A stretch of 11,443 bases of DNA from Lachnospiraceae bacterium (GTDB lineage: Bacteria; Bacillota; Clostridia; Lachnospirales; Lachnospiraceae), in NCBI GenBank assembly GCA_900764225.1, contig CAAFNG010000141.1, positions 1 through 11,443 of the forward strand. Reading direction: 5' to 3'. Position 1 is the first letter of the stretch, and the number at the start of each line of letters is the position of its first letter. A program made the position numbers and the translations under genes. Shown in pieces: positions 1 through 6,520 of the stretch. The notes below the pieces were generated by a model. That model made no database searches and was not told the origin of the DNA. It worked only from the letters and a program-made list of their open reading frames with translations.

Positions 1-77
1 ATGATATTCTTTCTCATTAAAACACAAATCAATCGAATATTATTTTTCAGCCAATCAAACTCAATCCACTTCCACCA

Positions 78-263
78 CACAGACACACAAATATCTCATA
101 AATTCCAGGGAACAGGCATGCAAAATTCGAACCAAACTCAGAGAACAGGCATGCAAAATCCACTTCAAATCCAGACAACAAGCATACAAAATTCACACAA
201 AATCCAGGGAACAAGCATACAAAATTCACACAAAATCCAGGGAACAGGCATGCAAAGCATGCC
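78..263. repeat. 33-bp tandem repeat array (minisatellite-like), about five copies
   Basis: Units begin at 111, 144, 177, 210 and 243, exactly 33 bp apart, each opening with AACARGCATRCAAA. A degenerate copy (about 24 of 33 matches to the unit at 210) precedes them at 78-110. The units at 177 and 210 are the most alike. The last is cut short after AACAGGCATGCAAA and ends in a perfect 7 bp inverted repeat, GGCATGC-AAA-GCATGCC (247-263). Because 33 is a multiple of three, several frames stay open and read as 11-residue repeats, for example GTSIQNSHKIQ on the plus strand or CLFPGFCVNFV on the minus strand. The array lies beyond the glgA terminator. There are no unique spacers, so it is not CRISPR. 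Function unknown. Confidence 0.88.
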
Positions 264-281
264 GCCTTCCCGTCCCCACAC

Positions 282-321
282 AAAAAAAGACACAGACGAC
301 AAAAAAATCATCGTCTGCGTC
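282..321 (-). terminator. Rho-independent terminator of glgA
   Basis: Read on the minus strand, GACGCAGACGA (321-311) pairs with TCGTCTGTGTC (299-289), an 11 bp stem with one G-U wobble and an 11 nt loop. It is followed directly by seven T residues (288-282). This is a textbook intrinsic terminator about 105 nt past the glgA stop. It would end the glgA transcript before the 33 bp repeat array. There is no T-run on the plus side, so it does not look bidirectional. Confidence 0.85.
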
Positions 322-357
322 AACAAATTGCTTCTAGCGTGCCCGGAAAAGGGGAGC

Positions 358-423
358 GCGAGGGGGAAAAACGGGCTTCGCAACTGTGAGTGCTTTCCCC
401 CTCGCAATGCTTTCCCCCTCGCA
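358..423. repeat. 17-bp direct repeat and 12-bp inverted repeat in the glgA 3' UTR
   Basis: TGCTTTCCCCCTCGCA occurs twice, at 391-406 and 408-423, a period of 17 bp. The core TTTCCCCCTCGC also occurs in inverted orientation as GCGAGGGGGAAA at 358-369. In the minus-strand transcript either direct copy (394-405 or 411-422) could pair with the inverted copy, giving two mutually exclusive 12 bp stems between the glgA stop and its terminator. Role unknown; a stability or processing element is possible. Confidence 0.75.
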
Positions 424-426
424 TCA

Positions 427-1872
427 TCACTCCCCAATCAACCAATTATACATCTCTTCATACTGCCTAGCAGAATTACTCCATGAGAAGTCCGCTGCCA
501 TAGCACGGTCAACCATCTTATTCCACTCACGCTTCTTATCATAATATACACTCTCTGCATAACGAACCGTTGCAAGCATCTCATGTGCATTATAATTCAC
601 AAAGGAAAATCCTGTTCCGGTTCCCTCGAATTCATTATACGGAATAACCGTATCCTTCAAACCACCTGTCTCTCTGACGATCGGAAGTGTTCCGTAACGA
701 AGGCTCATCAGCTGGCTTAAGCCACATGGCTCAAACAGTGACGGCATCAGGAACGCATCAGATGCAGCATAGATTCTGTGAGACATTGCCTCATCATAAT
801 AGATCTGTGCGGAAACCTTGCCGTGATATTTCCAGTCAAAGTGGCGGAACATATTCTCGTAACGCTCCTCACCTGTACCAAGAACAACGATCTGTACAGC
901 ATCCTGGCAGAGCTCATCCATAACATATGCGATCAGGTCAAATCCCTTCTGATCTGTCAGTCGTGATACGATACCGATCATCATAGCCTTCGGATCCTGC
1001 TCAAGTCCCAGATCCTTCTGCAGCTGGATCTTATTCTTGATCTTCTCCTTACGGAAGTTTCTTGCATTGTAATTTCTGGTGATATTCGGATCTGTCTCCG
1101 GGTTGAATTCATTATAATCAATGCCATTTACAATACCACGAAGACTATTAGCCCTGGCATTAAGAAGTCCGTCAAGCTTCTCACCATAGAACGGAGTCTT
1201 GATCTCCTCAGCGTAGGTATTACTTACTGTAGTGATTGCATCTGCAAATACCATACCACCTTTCAGGAAGTTGGCATCCTTATATGCTTCCAGCTTATCC
1301 GGTGCAAAATAATAATCAGAAAGTCCTGTGATATCCTTAACAGTCTTAACGTCCCATACACCCTGGAATTTCAGGTTATGTATTGTCATAATCGTCTTGA
1401 TTCCACGGAAGAATTCATTCTGCTGGAATGAATCATGAAGATATACCGGCACAAGACCTGTCTGCCAGTCATGGCAGTGAATGATATCCGGTCTGAATCC
1501 GATCACCGGAAGCACCGATAATACAGCCTTGGAAAAGAAAGCAAATTTCTCAAGATCCCACGGTGCACTGTCATACGGTTTCGGACCGCTGAAATAATAT
1601 TCATTGTCAATAAAGTAAAACTGGATTCCGTCATATTCCATCTGCATGATTCCGACATAACAGTTCTTAAATCCAAGATCCATATAGAAATGAGTCACAT
1701 ACTCCATTTTATCTTTCCATTCCTGTTTCATACAGGCATATTTCGGTAAGATCACGCGGATATCAAAATATTTTTTGTCAAAGCACTTAGGCAGTGAGCC
1801 GGCAACATCAGCAAGTCCTCCTGTTTTGATAAAAGGCACAGCCTCTGATGTAGCAAACAGAATTTTTTTCAT
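427..1872 (-). CDS. glgA: Glycogen synthase (ADP-glucose type, GT5)
   Basis: Transfers glucose from ADP-glucose to the non-reducing end of an alpha-1,4-glucan in cytoplasmic glycogen synthesis. The product is 481 aa, the usual size for bacterial GlgA. Visible motifs are the N-terminal nucleotide-sugar site KTGGLADV (16-23), HCHDWQTG (132-139), TIHNLKFQG (163-171), SRLTDQKGF (303-311), the active-site EPCGLSQL (381-388) and TGGLKDTV (402-409), giving the two-domain GT-B layout. The ATG at 1872 is chosen because GGAGGGG sits 7 nt upstream; an in-frame GTG at 1896 lies ahead of that site and lacks one of its own. The gene starts 58 bp after spo0A on the same strand, with no convincing terminator between them, so read-through is possible. 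No other glg gene is in the window. Function is near certain. Confidence 0.97.
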   Translation of the reverse strand: MKKILFATSEAVPFIKTGGLADVAGSLPKCFDKKYFDIRVILPKYACMKQEWKDKMEYVTHFYMDLGFKNCYVGIMQMEYDGIQFYFIDNEYYFSGPKPYDSAPWDLEKFAFFSKAVLSVLPVIGFRPDIIHCHDWQTGLVPVYLHDSFQQNEFFRGIKTIMTIHNLKFQGVWDVKTVKDITGLSDYYFAPDKLEAYKDANFLKGGMVFADAITTVSNTYAEEIKTPFYGEKLDGLLNARANSLRGIVNGIDYNEFNPETDPNITRNYNARNFRKEKIKNKIQLQKDLGLEQDPKAMMIGIVSRLTDQKGFDLIAYVMDELCQDAVQIVVLGTGEERYENMFRHFDWKYHGKVSAQIYYDEAMSHRIYAASDAFLMPSLFEPCGLSQLMSLRYGTLPIVRETGGLKDTVIPYNEFEGTGTGFSFVNYNAHEMLATVRYAESVYYDKKREWNKMVDRAMAADFSWSNSARQYEEMYNWLIGE

Positions 1873-1911
1873 CTGTATTCCCCTCCCTGGGTACACCCGT
1901 TTTTATTTATA

Positions 1912-1940
1912 ATTATACTCCAAAATTCGCTTAATTAAAA
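1912..1940 (-). promoter_or_regulatory. Possible weak sigma-A promoter for glgA
   Basis: On the minus strand a perfect -10 hexamer TATAAT lies at 1917-1912, 40 bp before the glgA start codon. The hexamer 17 bp upstream is TTTTAA (1940-1935), matching only three of six -35 positions, and it overlaps the end of spo0A. The region is AT-rich, so TATAAT could occur by chance. The alternative is that glgA is read mainly from the spo0A promoter. Confidence 0.35.
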
Positions 1941-2737
1941 GACTGATTTTTATATTCCAGTCTGATTTTATCTGCGATCAGTGCTATAAATTCTGAATTT
2001 GTGGGTTTACCCTTGCCGGTGCTTACTGTATATCCGAACAGTGCATCGATGGTATCCATTTTTCCGCGACTCCATGCAACTTCGATAGCATGACGGATCG
2101 CACGTTCCACCCTGCTTGGTGTTGTCTGATGGCGTTTCGCGATCGTCGGATACAGAACTTTGGTGATAGAATTCAGCATTTCCATATCATTGACGGACAG
2201 AATGATCGCATCCCGCAGGTACTGATAACCTTTAATATGCGCCGGAACACCGATCTCATGAATGATGTTCGTTACGTCTGTTTCCAGATTTGTTTCCGGC
2301 CCTGGCTGTCTCTTCTCTGTCATATTCGGTCTTGCGATCTCCCTCACTCTTCTGTCCCCGGTCTTACGGATATGTTTGATACGGTTTATAAGTGTGGTAT
2401 TGTCAAAAGGTTTCAACACATAGTAGTCTGCTCCAAGACTGAACGCATCCTCTGTGATTCTCTCCTGTCCAACTGCGGATACTACGATAAATACCGGCAC
2501 TTTTTTGACGTCTGCATCGTGGGAAAACTTCTCCATAACGGAGAGTCCGTCCATCTTCGGCATGATGATGTCGAGAATTACCACATCCGGCTCCTTGTCT
2601 TTTATAATGTTACATATTTCTTCTCCGTTATGTGCTTTTCCGACCAGTTCAAGGTCTTTATCCTGTTCGATCATCTGACCCAGCATATCTGCCATTTTCG
2701 CGTTATCGTCTGCAATTGCAACATTTAATTTGTCCAT
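1931..2737 (-). CDS. spo0A: Stage 0 sporulation response regulator Spo0A
   Basis: Master transcription factor of entry into sporulation; when phosphorylated it binds TGNCGAA 0A boxes. The 268 aa protein has an N-terminal receiver domain (about 1-123) with acidic D10/D11, phospho-acceptor D56 in DVVILD (51-56), switch S87 and K109 (VLKPFD). A variable linker (about 124-150) follows, then the Spo0A-specific DNA-binding domain with recognition segment [18 protein letters not shown] (208-225) and FGYTVS (234-239). All key residues are intact. The ATG at 2737 is preceded by AGGAGGG (2749-2743) with a 5 nt spacer. It sits downstream of spoIVB, the order also known in Bacillus. The upstream region carries a sigma-A-like promoter and three 0A boxes. 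Identification is certain; phosphorelay inputs are not visible here. Confidence 0.99.
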   Translation of the reverse strand: MDKLNVAIADDNAKMADMLGQMIEQDKDLELVGKAHNGEEICNIIKDKEPDVVILDIIMPKMDGLSVMEKFSHDADVKKVPVFIVVSAVGQERITEDAFSLGADYYVLKPFDNTTLINRIKHIRKTGDRRVREIARPNMTEKRQPGPETNLETDVTNIIHEIGVPAHIKGYQYLRDAIILSVNDMEMLNSITKVLYPTIAKRHQTTPSRVERAIRHAIEVAWSRGKMDTIDALFGYTVSTGKGKPTNSEFIALIADKIRLEYKNQSFN

Positions 2738-2738
2738 G

Positions 2739-2765
2739 AGGACCCTCCTAACTTCTGCTCTTAGG
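2739..2765 (-). promoter_or_regulatory. spo0A ribosome binding site with possible masking hairpins
   Basis: The Shine-Dalgarno sequence AGGAGGG (2749-2743) is strong. On the mRNA, CCTAA (2765-2761) can pair with TTAGG (2751-2747), which includes the first part of this site, across a 9 nt loop. Alternatively AGGA (2749-2746) can pair with TCCT (2742-2739) across GGG. Both stems are short (5 and 4 bp), so any control of translation is speculative. From the predicted start of transcription the leader would be roughly 110 nt. Confidence 0.4.
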
Positions 2766-2855
2766 TTTCCAGACGTACCCCCAATGTCACCTTGTCAGCA
2801 GCCGACACCATTCGCTGCCTGCGTTTTTCTTTCCCCCTCCGCCGGTGACAAATTT

Positions 2856-2885
2856 ATTATAGTGGAAATCCTATGGCGAAATCAA
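2856..2885 (-). promoter_or_regulatory. Sigma-A-type promoter of spo0A
   Basis: On the minus strand TTGATT (2885-2880, four of six matches to TTGACA) is followed after 18 bp by a perfect TATAAT (2861-2856). Transcription would begin near 2849, giving a leader of about 110 nt before the spo0A ATG. A 0A box at 2874-2880 overlaps the last base of the -35 hexamer and the start of the spacer, a position where bound Spo0A~P would be expected to block RNA polymerase. Confidence 0.62.
2874..2880 (+). promoter_or_regulatory. 0A box (Spo0A binding site) over the spo0A promoter
   Basis: TGGCGAA matches the Spo0A consensus TGNCGAA exactly. It shares one base with the -35 hexamer of the vegetative-type promoter and covers the start of its spacer, which suggests repression. 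That the site is bound is inference from consensus and position. Confidence 0.6.
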
Positions 2886-2925
2886 GATGGAAGTGTGTAT
2901 TTTCTCCCACTTTCGTGCGATATTT

Positions 2926-2932
2926 TTCGACA
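2926..2932 (-). promoter_or_regulatory. 0A box (Spo0A binding site) upstream of spo0A
   Basis: TGTCGAA on the minus strand (2932-2926) is an exact TGNCGAA match. It lies about 40 bp upstream of the -35 element of the sigma-A-like promoter and just downstream of a weak sigma-H-like motif. Confidence 0.6.
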
Positions 2933-2934
2933 AT

Positions 2935-2965
2935 TCATTCGGCTTTTATGACGAAATTCACCTTA
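2935..2965 (-). promoter_or_regulatory. Tentative sigma-H-like promoter of spo0A
   Basis: On the minus strand a -35-like TAAGGTGAA (AGG at 2963-2961) is followed by a -10-like GCCGAATGA (GAAT at 2940-2937). The sigma-H consensus is RNAGGAWWW, 11-12 bp, RNNGAATWW. Here the -35 is imperfect and the spacer is 13 bp, one longer than ideal. Spo0A genes of Bacillus and several Clostridia are known to have a sigma-H promoter, which is why it is listed. Support is weak. Confidence 0.25.
2949..2955 (+). promoter_or_regulatory. 0A box (Spo0A binding site) upstream of spo0A
   Basis: TGACGAA on the plus strand is an exact TGNCGAA match, in opposite orientation to the box at 2926-2932 and 16 bp away from it. 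It falls between the two elements of the tentative sigma-H-like motif. Confidence 0.6.
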
Positions 2966-3009
2966 TAAACTCATTTTCTACCATCTTTTGAGTCTTTTTG
3001 AGATTATCT

Positions 3010-4218
3010 TCATTCTGCGTATTTCATCATATTCTCGATAAATATCCCATACCCGCCCGTCGCATCCTGAACAAAAACATGCGTCACAGCACCAAAAAGT
3101 TTTCCGTTCTGGATCACAGGACTTCCCGACATTCCCTGCACGATCCCGCCTGTTATTTCCAGAAGCTCTTTATCTGTCACCTGGATTACAAAGCTTTTGT
3201 TGGTATCCTCATGATTCATGTCAATTCTTGTGATCTCTGCCGCATATTCTTTTACCTCTCCATCTGTTGAGCACAAAATAGACGCCGGACCTGTTTTCAG
3301 ATCCTGCTTGTAGCCGATAGAGATTTTTTCCAGATTCATGGCTTCCAGCTGGTCTGCCCGAAATGTTCCGAAAATTCCATTTTTACTATTTTCGGATATG
3401 TTGCCAAGAATATTTTCTGAGTCATAGCGAATCAGCCCGGAAATCTCTCCGGGATTTCCTTTTTCGCCTTTTCGTACACCGAGAATCCGGGCATTATAAA
3501 GTTTTCCGTCTGCAATGCTTAAAAGCTCTCCGGTGTCCACATCACTGATTCCATGTCCAAGAGCTCCGTATCTTCCGTTTTCATCCACAAAAGTCAGCGT
3601 TCCGATTCCCTGTGTGTCATCTCTCACCCAGATTCCCAGCTTGTATTCCCCGTCTTTATCTTTTACCGGAGTCACAGACAGCGGAATGGTTTCTTTGCCC
3701 CGACGCACCTTTAGCGTAACTTCTTTTTCATCAAGCTCTGCCAGCTCATCCAGAAGATCCTGTTTGCACTTTATCTTATCCTGATTGAAGGCTACGATAT
3801 AATCTCCGGGCTTCACAATATCTCTGGCCGGCGTTTCTTTTTCACCGTTTTCCGAAAGGATCTCGCCGGTGTCAATGATCAGAACACCCTTTGTCTGCAT
3901 ATAGATTCCCACAGCTTCTCCACTTACATACACCTCTTTTGCCGAAGTGTTTTTTACCTTTACATCCTTAAAAGGAATCACACCCAGAACACGACAATGC
4001 AGGGTATAGCTGTCTTTTCCGGAAACCGTGATCGCATCATCAAACGTAACAAACGGCTGTTTTAAAAGTTTCGTCACTTCCTGGCTATCCTCATGATCCA
4101 CCAGTATTTGATCCGGGATCTTACGGTCCAGAAGACGATATCCCAGCCATCCCATCAGTGCCAGATCCAGAACCAAAAACATAAGGATCAGACACCGGTA
4201 TTTTCCTTTTCTGCTCAT
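3010..4218 (-). CDS. spoIVB: SpoIVB serine peptidase (S55, PDZ domain)
   Basis: Forespore-made serine peptidase which in Bacillus is secreted into the intermembrane space and triggers pro-sigma-K processing. The 402 aa product has a basic start and one hydrophobic segment (about 8-27) acting as signal or anchor, a PDZ domain (about 100-185) and a C-terminal S55 peptidase domain. Catalytic elements are visible: ALGHGISDVDTG with H222 (219-230) and GIVQGMSGSPVIQNGK, where S364 is the likely nucleophile, followed by AVTHVF (377-382). The ATG at 4218 has AAAGGA about 11 nt upstream, a rather long spacing. It lies between recN, behind a terminator, and spo0A, as in Bacillus. It therefore needs its own promoter in the short 4219-4261 gap or beyond the terminator. 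Forespore sigma-F/G control is expected, but I could not identify a convincing promoter. Confidence 0.97.
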   Translation of the reverse strand: MSRKGKYRCLILMFLVLDLALMGWLGYRLLDRKIPDQILVDHEDSQEVTKLLKQPFVTFDDAITVSGKDSYTLHCRVLGVIPFKDVKVKNTSAKEVYVSGEAVGIYMQTKGVLIIDTGEILSENGEKETPARDIVKPGDYIVAFNQDKIKCKQDLLDELAELDEKEVTLKVRRGKETIPLSVTPVKDKDGEYKLGIWVRDDTQGIGTLTFVDENGRYGALGHGISDVDTGELLSIADGKLYNARILGVRKGEKGNPGEISGLIRYDSENILGNISENSKNGIFGTFRADQLEAMNLEKISIGYKQDLKTGPASILCSTDGEVKEYAAEITRIDMNHEDTNKSFVIQVTDKELLEITGGIVQGMSGSPVIQNGKLFGAVTHVFVQDATGGYGIFIENMMKYAE

Positions 4219-4261
4219 CTTACGTCACATCCTTTGTAATTAATGATCATCCACTTTGCAT

Positions 4262-4305
4262 AAAAAAAGAGAAGACTTGACCTTCACGGCCGGTCGTCCT
4301 CTCTT
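4262..4305 (-). terminator. Rho-independent terminator after recN
   Basis: On the minus strand AAGAGAGGACGACC (4305-4292) pairs with GGTC-AA-GTCTTCTCTT (4282-4267), a 14 bp stem with a 2 nt bulge and one wobble pair, closing a 9 nt loop. It runs into a T-tract (4268-4262). It begins 17 bp past the recN stop codon, closes the xseA-recN operon and insulates spoIVB. Confidence 0.9.
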
Positions 4306-4322
4306 AGTATGTAACGTATGAA

Positions 4323-6008
4323 TTATTTCAGTCTTGTATTTTTTTGCTGTTGTGCCAATTCTTTCATTTCTCTCGCGTTTTCAAGAACAGCCGGTGTGAT
4401 CTCGGCTCCTCCCAAAAGTCTTGCAAGCTCCCTCACAACAGCCTCCCCGGAAAGCGGGTGGATCTGTGTGATGGTTTCCGTTCCTTCCACATGTTTTTCA
4501 ATCTCGAAATGCGTATCTGCCATCGCTGCGATCTGTGGCAGATGTGTGATACATAAGACCTGCCTGTGCTGTCCGATGATTGCCATTTTTTCGGACACCT
4601 TCTGTGCGGTACGTCCGCTGATTCCGGTATCGATCTCATCAAAGATCAGAGTATCGATCTGATCCTTATCTGCTAGGATCGCCTTGATCGCGAGCATGAT
4701 TCTGGAAAGCTCACCTCCGGATACGATCTGCCCCAGCGGTTTCCTGCTCTCGCCTGGATTCGTGGATATCTCATATTCCACCGTATCATACCCATGATCT
4801 GTATAATTTTTCCGGCGGTCAAAACGGATAGCAAAATCCAAGTCCGCAAAATTCAGCTCTTTTAATCCTTCGATGATCTTTTCATCCAGCTGTTTACTGT
4901 ATTCTTTCCTGATCTCGGACAGTTCATACGAAGCTTTTTCAAGGATTTTTTCTGAATTGGCAAGTTTTTCTTTCAGAAGCTGGAAATTTTCTTCAAATTT
5001 TTGAAGTTTTTCCAGTTTTTTCTGCTGTTCCTTCTGATAAGACAAAATCTCCTCTATTGTCTGACCATATTTCGCCTTCAGGCCATTGATGAGATCCAGT
5101 CTCTTCTCTGTCTCAAAAAAAATTTCCTCATCGAAGGTAAGGCTGTCAATGTAAGAGGAAAGTTCTCTACTAAAATCGCCAAGAAGCGAATCGATCTCTG
5201 TAAGCGTCTCCATAAGAGGTGCCAGCTCTTTATCATAATCGGAAACTCTGGAAAATTCTTTCAGAGCATTTCCTGTCATATCAGCCGCACCCCTGTCATA
5301 GCCTGTCATTTCGTGTACATTCTGTACGGATTCCATGATCTTTCTGGCATTGCTGAGCTTACGGTAACGCTCCTCCAGCGTTTCATCCTCGCCCAAAATG
5401 AGAGCTGCTTCTTCGATCTCATTGATCTCAAACTCGAGAAATGCTTTTTCGCGGTTGCGCTGTTCCTCATCCATATCCAGAGCATTCAGCTCATTCAGGC
5501 ATCCCCTGTATTCTTTATAAGCATTCTTCACTTTTTCTCTTGCCGGAAGAATGCGCTCTTTTCCGTATACATCCAGAATCGCAAGCTGTTTGTCTCCATA
5601 CAGGAGTGACTGATGCTCATGCTGCCCGTGGATGTCCAGAAGACAGGCTGCTGCCGCCTTCATCTGGCTGACCGTACTTGTCTCTCCGTTGATCTTGTTG
5701 ATACTTCTGCCGTCCATGATCTTGCGTGACATCAACACCTGTCCGTCCTCCGGATAGATATCGAGTGCAGCAAGGGACTCCCTGGCTTTTGTGTTTTCGA
5801 CCTGAAATAACAGCTCCACCAGAGCGTAAGAAGCATTCTCACGGATCATGCTTCGGGAAGTTTTTCCGCCCAGGATGAGCTGTATGGATCCTAACAGGAT
5901 GGATTTTCCGGCACCGGTCTCACCGGTAAGAATATTTAAGCCCGGTCCGAATTCCACCTCTGTTTCCTCTATCAGTGCAAGATTTTTTACATGCAGATGT
6001 ACTAACAT
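4323..6008 (-). CDS. recN: DNA repair protein RecN (SMC-like ATPase)
   Basis: SMC-like ATPase acting early at double-strand breaks with RecA. The 561 aa length is typical. The N-terminal half-ATPase has Walker A GETGAGKS (29-36) and a HGQHEHQ Q-loop region (127-133). The middle (about 150-380) is rich in charged heptad-like sequence, the expected antiparallel coiled coil. The C-terminal half has the ABC signature SGGELSR (430-436), Walker B TLIFDEID (453-460) and the H-loop in CITHLPQ (H489). All ATPase elements are intact. The ATG at 6008 has AAAGGA shortly upstream. It follows argR by 34 bp and ends 17 bp before the operon terminator. No SOS box was noticed in the gap, so it is probably transcribed with the operon. 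Confidence 0.98.
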   Translation of the reverse strand: MLVHLHVKNLALIEETEVEFGPGLNILTGETGAGKSILLGSIQLILGGKTSRSMIRENASYALVELLFQVENTKARESLAALDIYPEDGQVLMSRKIMDGRSINKINGETSTVSQMKAAAACLLDIHGQHEHQSLLYGDKQLAILDVYGKERILPAREKVKNAYKEYRGCLNELNALDMDEEQRNREKAFLEFEINEIEEAALILGEDETLEERYRKLSNARKIMESVQNVHEMTGYDRGAADMTGNALKEFSRVSDYDKELAPLMETLTEIDSLLGDFSRELSSYIDSLTFDEEIFFETEKRLDLINGLKAKYGQTIEEILSYQKEQQKKLEKLQKFEENFQLLKEKLANSEKILEKASYELSEIRKEYSKQLDEKIIEGLKELNFADLDFAIRFDRRKNYTDHGYDTVEYEISTNPGESRKPLGQIVSGGELSRIMLAIKAILADKDQIDTLIFDEIDTGISGRTAQKVSEKMAIIGQHRQVLCITHLPQIAAMADTHFEIEKHVEGTETITQIHPLSGEAVVRELARLLGGAEITPAVLENAREMKELAQQQKNTRLK

Positions 6009-6042
6009 TCGTTTCCTTTCTGTTCAAAATATTCTGTCGTTT

Positions 6043-6504
6043 TTATTTTCTTCCGGACAAAATCCCACTAAGCTTCTGGACTACGCCCGGTGCCTGCTCG
6101 GAGGTCTTTACCACACACATAATGGTATCGTCGCCTGCAATGCAGCCCAGGATCTCCGGCCACTTCATAGCATCCAGCGCCGCTGCTGCCGCCATCGCCA
6201 TTCCGGGAATGGTTTTTACCACTACGATGTTCTGTCCGATATTCATGGACACCACCGCATCCTTCAGAACTCTGGCATATTTGTCACTTAAAAGATCCGG
6301 TGTATGCTCTTCCAGGATCGCATACCGGGATTTTCCGTTGCTGCCTGCAACCTTGGTCATTTTCAGGGCACGGATATCCCTGGAAACCGTTGCCTGTGTT
6401 ACCCTGAACCCGGCTTCATTAAGCCTGGCCGCAAGCTCCTCCTGTGTATCGATCTCATACTGTCGGATCAGTTCGATTATTTTTTCATGTCTCGCTACTT
6501 TCAC
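6043..6504 (-). CDS. argR: Arginine repressor ArgR/AhrC
   Basis: Arginine-sensing hexameric transcription regulator that represses arginine biosynthesis and, in Bacillus, activates its catabolism. The 153 aa protein has an N-terminal winged helix with recognition motif QATVSRDI (37-44), a linker, and a C-terminal oligomerisation and arginine-binding domain with GMAMAAAAALD (101-111) and GCIAGDDTI (120-128), including the arginine-contacting Asp pair D125/D126. It starts at GTG (6504), with AGGAGGT placed 7 nt upstream, and lies 16 nt after the nadK stop. It sits next to recN, as in Bacillus. No arginine biosynthesis genes are in the window, so its targets lie elsewhere. I could not see a convincing ARG box near it. 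Confidence 0.97.
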   Translation of the reverse strand: MKVARHEKIIELIRQYEIDTQEELAARLNEAGFRVTQATVSRDIRALKMTKVAGSNGKSRYAILEEHTPDLLSDKYARVLKDAVVSMNIGQNIVVVKTIPGMAMAAAAALDAMKWPEILGCIAGDDTIMCVVKTSEQAPGVVQKLSGILSGRK

Positions 6505-6520
6505 AATTGAACCTCCTGCA

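Larger units (their letters stand above)
1..426. other. Gene-free flank downstream of glgA
   Basis: I see no supportable gene in this 426 bp stretch. Bases 1-77 are AT-rich and show nothing recognisable. They are followed by the 33 bp tandem repeat (78-263), an intrinsic terminator serving glgA (282-321) and GC-rich direct and inverted repeats (358-423). An open plus-strand frame runs from position 1 into the end of glgA (stop at 484-486). It has no visible ribosome binding site in the window, and its composition simply reflects the repeats, so I do not call it a gene. Confidence 0.7.

Noticed and set aside
111..256. CRISPR array
   Set aside because: Copies are contiguous 33 bp units with no unique spacers and no nearby cas genes.
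1..486. Open plus-strand frame of 161 codons across the repeat array, and overlapping minus-strand frames of 78 and 90 codons
   Set aside because: They stay open because the repeat period is 33 bp. The plus frame has no visible ribosome site and runs into the end of glgA antisense; the 78-codon minus frame starts at a TTG right after the T-run of the terminator. No family resemblance recognised.
1937..1960. Terminator at the 3' end of spo0A (AGACTG, 12 nt loop, CAGTCT then TTT)
   Set aside because: The stem is only 6 bp, lies within the last codons of spo0A and has a broken T-run (TTTAATTAA), so it is too weak to call.
2738..2820. Riboswitch in the spo0A leader
   Set aside because: Only small stems of 4-5 bp are visible, such as GCAGC/GCTGC, and nothing matches a riboswitch core that I know.
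2970..3009. Intrinsic terminator between spoIVB and spo0A
   Set aside because: Only short A-rich direct repeats and a 4 bp CTCA/TGAG pairing are visible, with no stable stem or T-run on the minus strand.
4305..4334. Sigma-G promoter for spoIVB with -10 CATACTA
   Set aside because: No GNATR-like -35 at 17-18 bp, and the recN terminator would lie immediately downstream of it.
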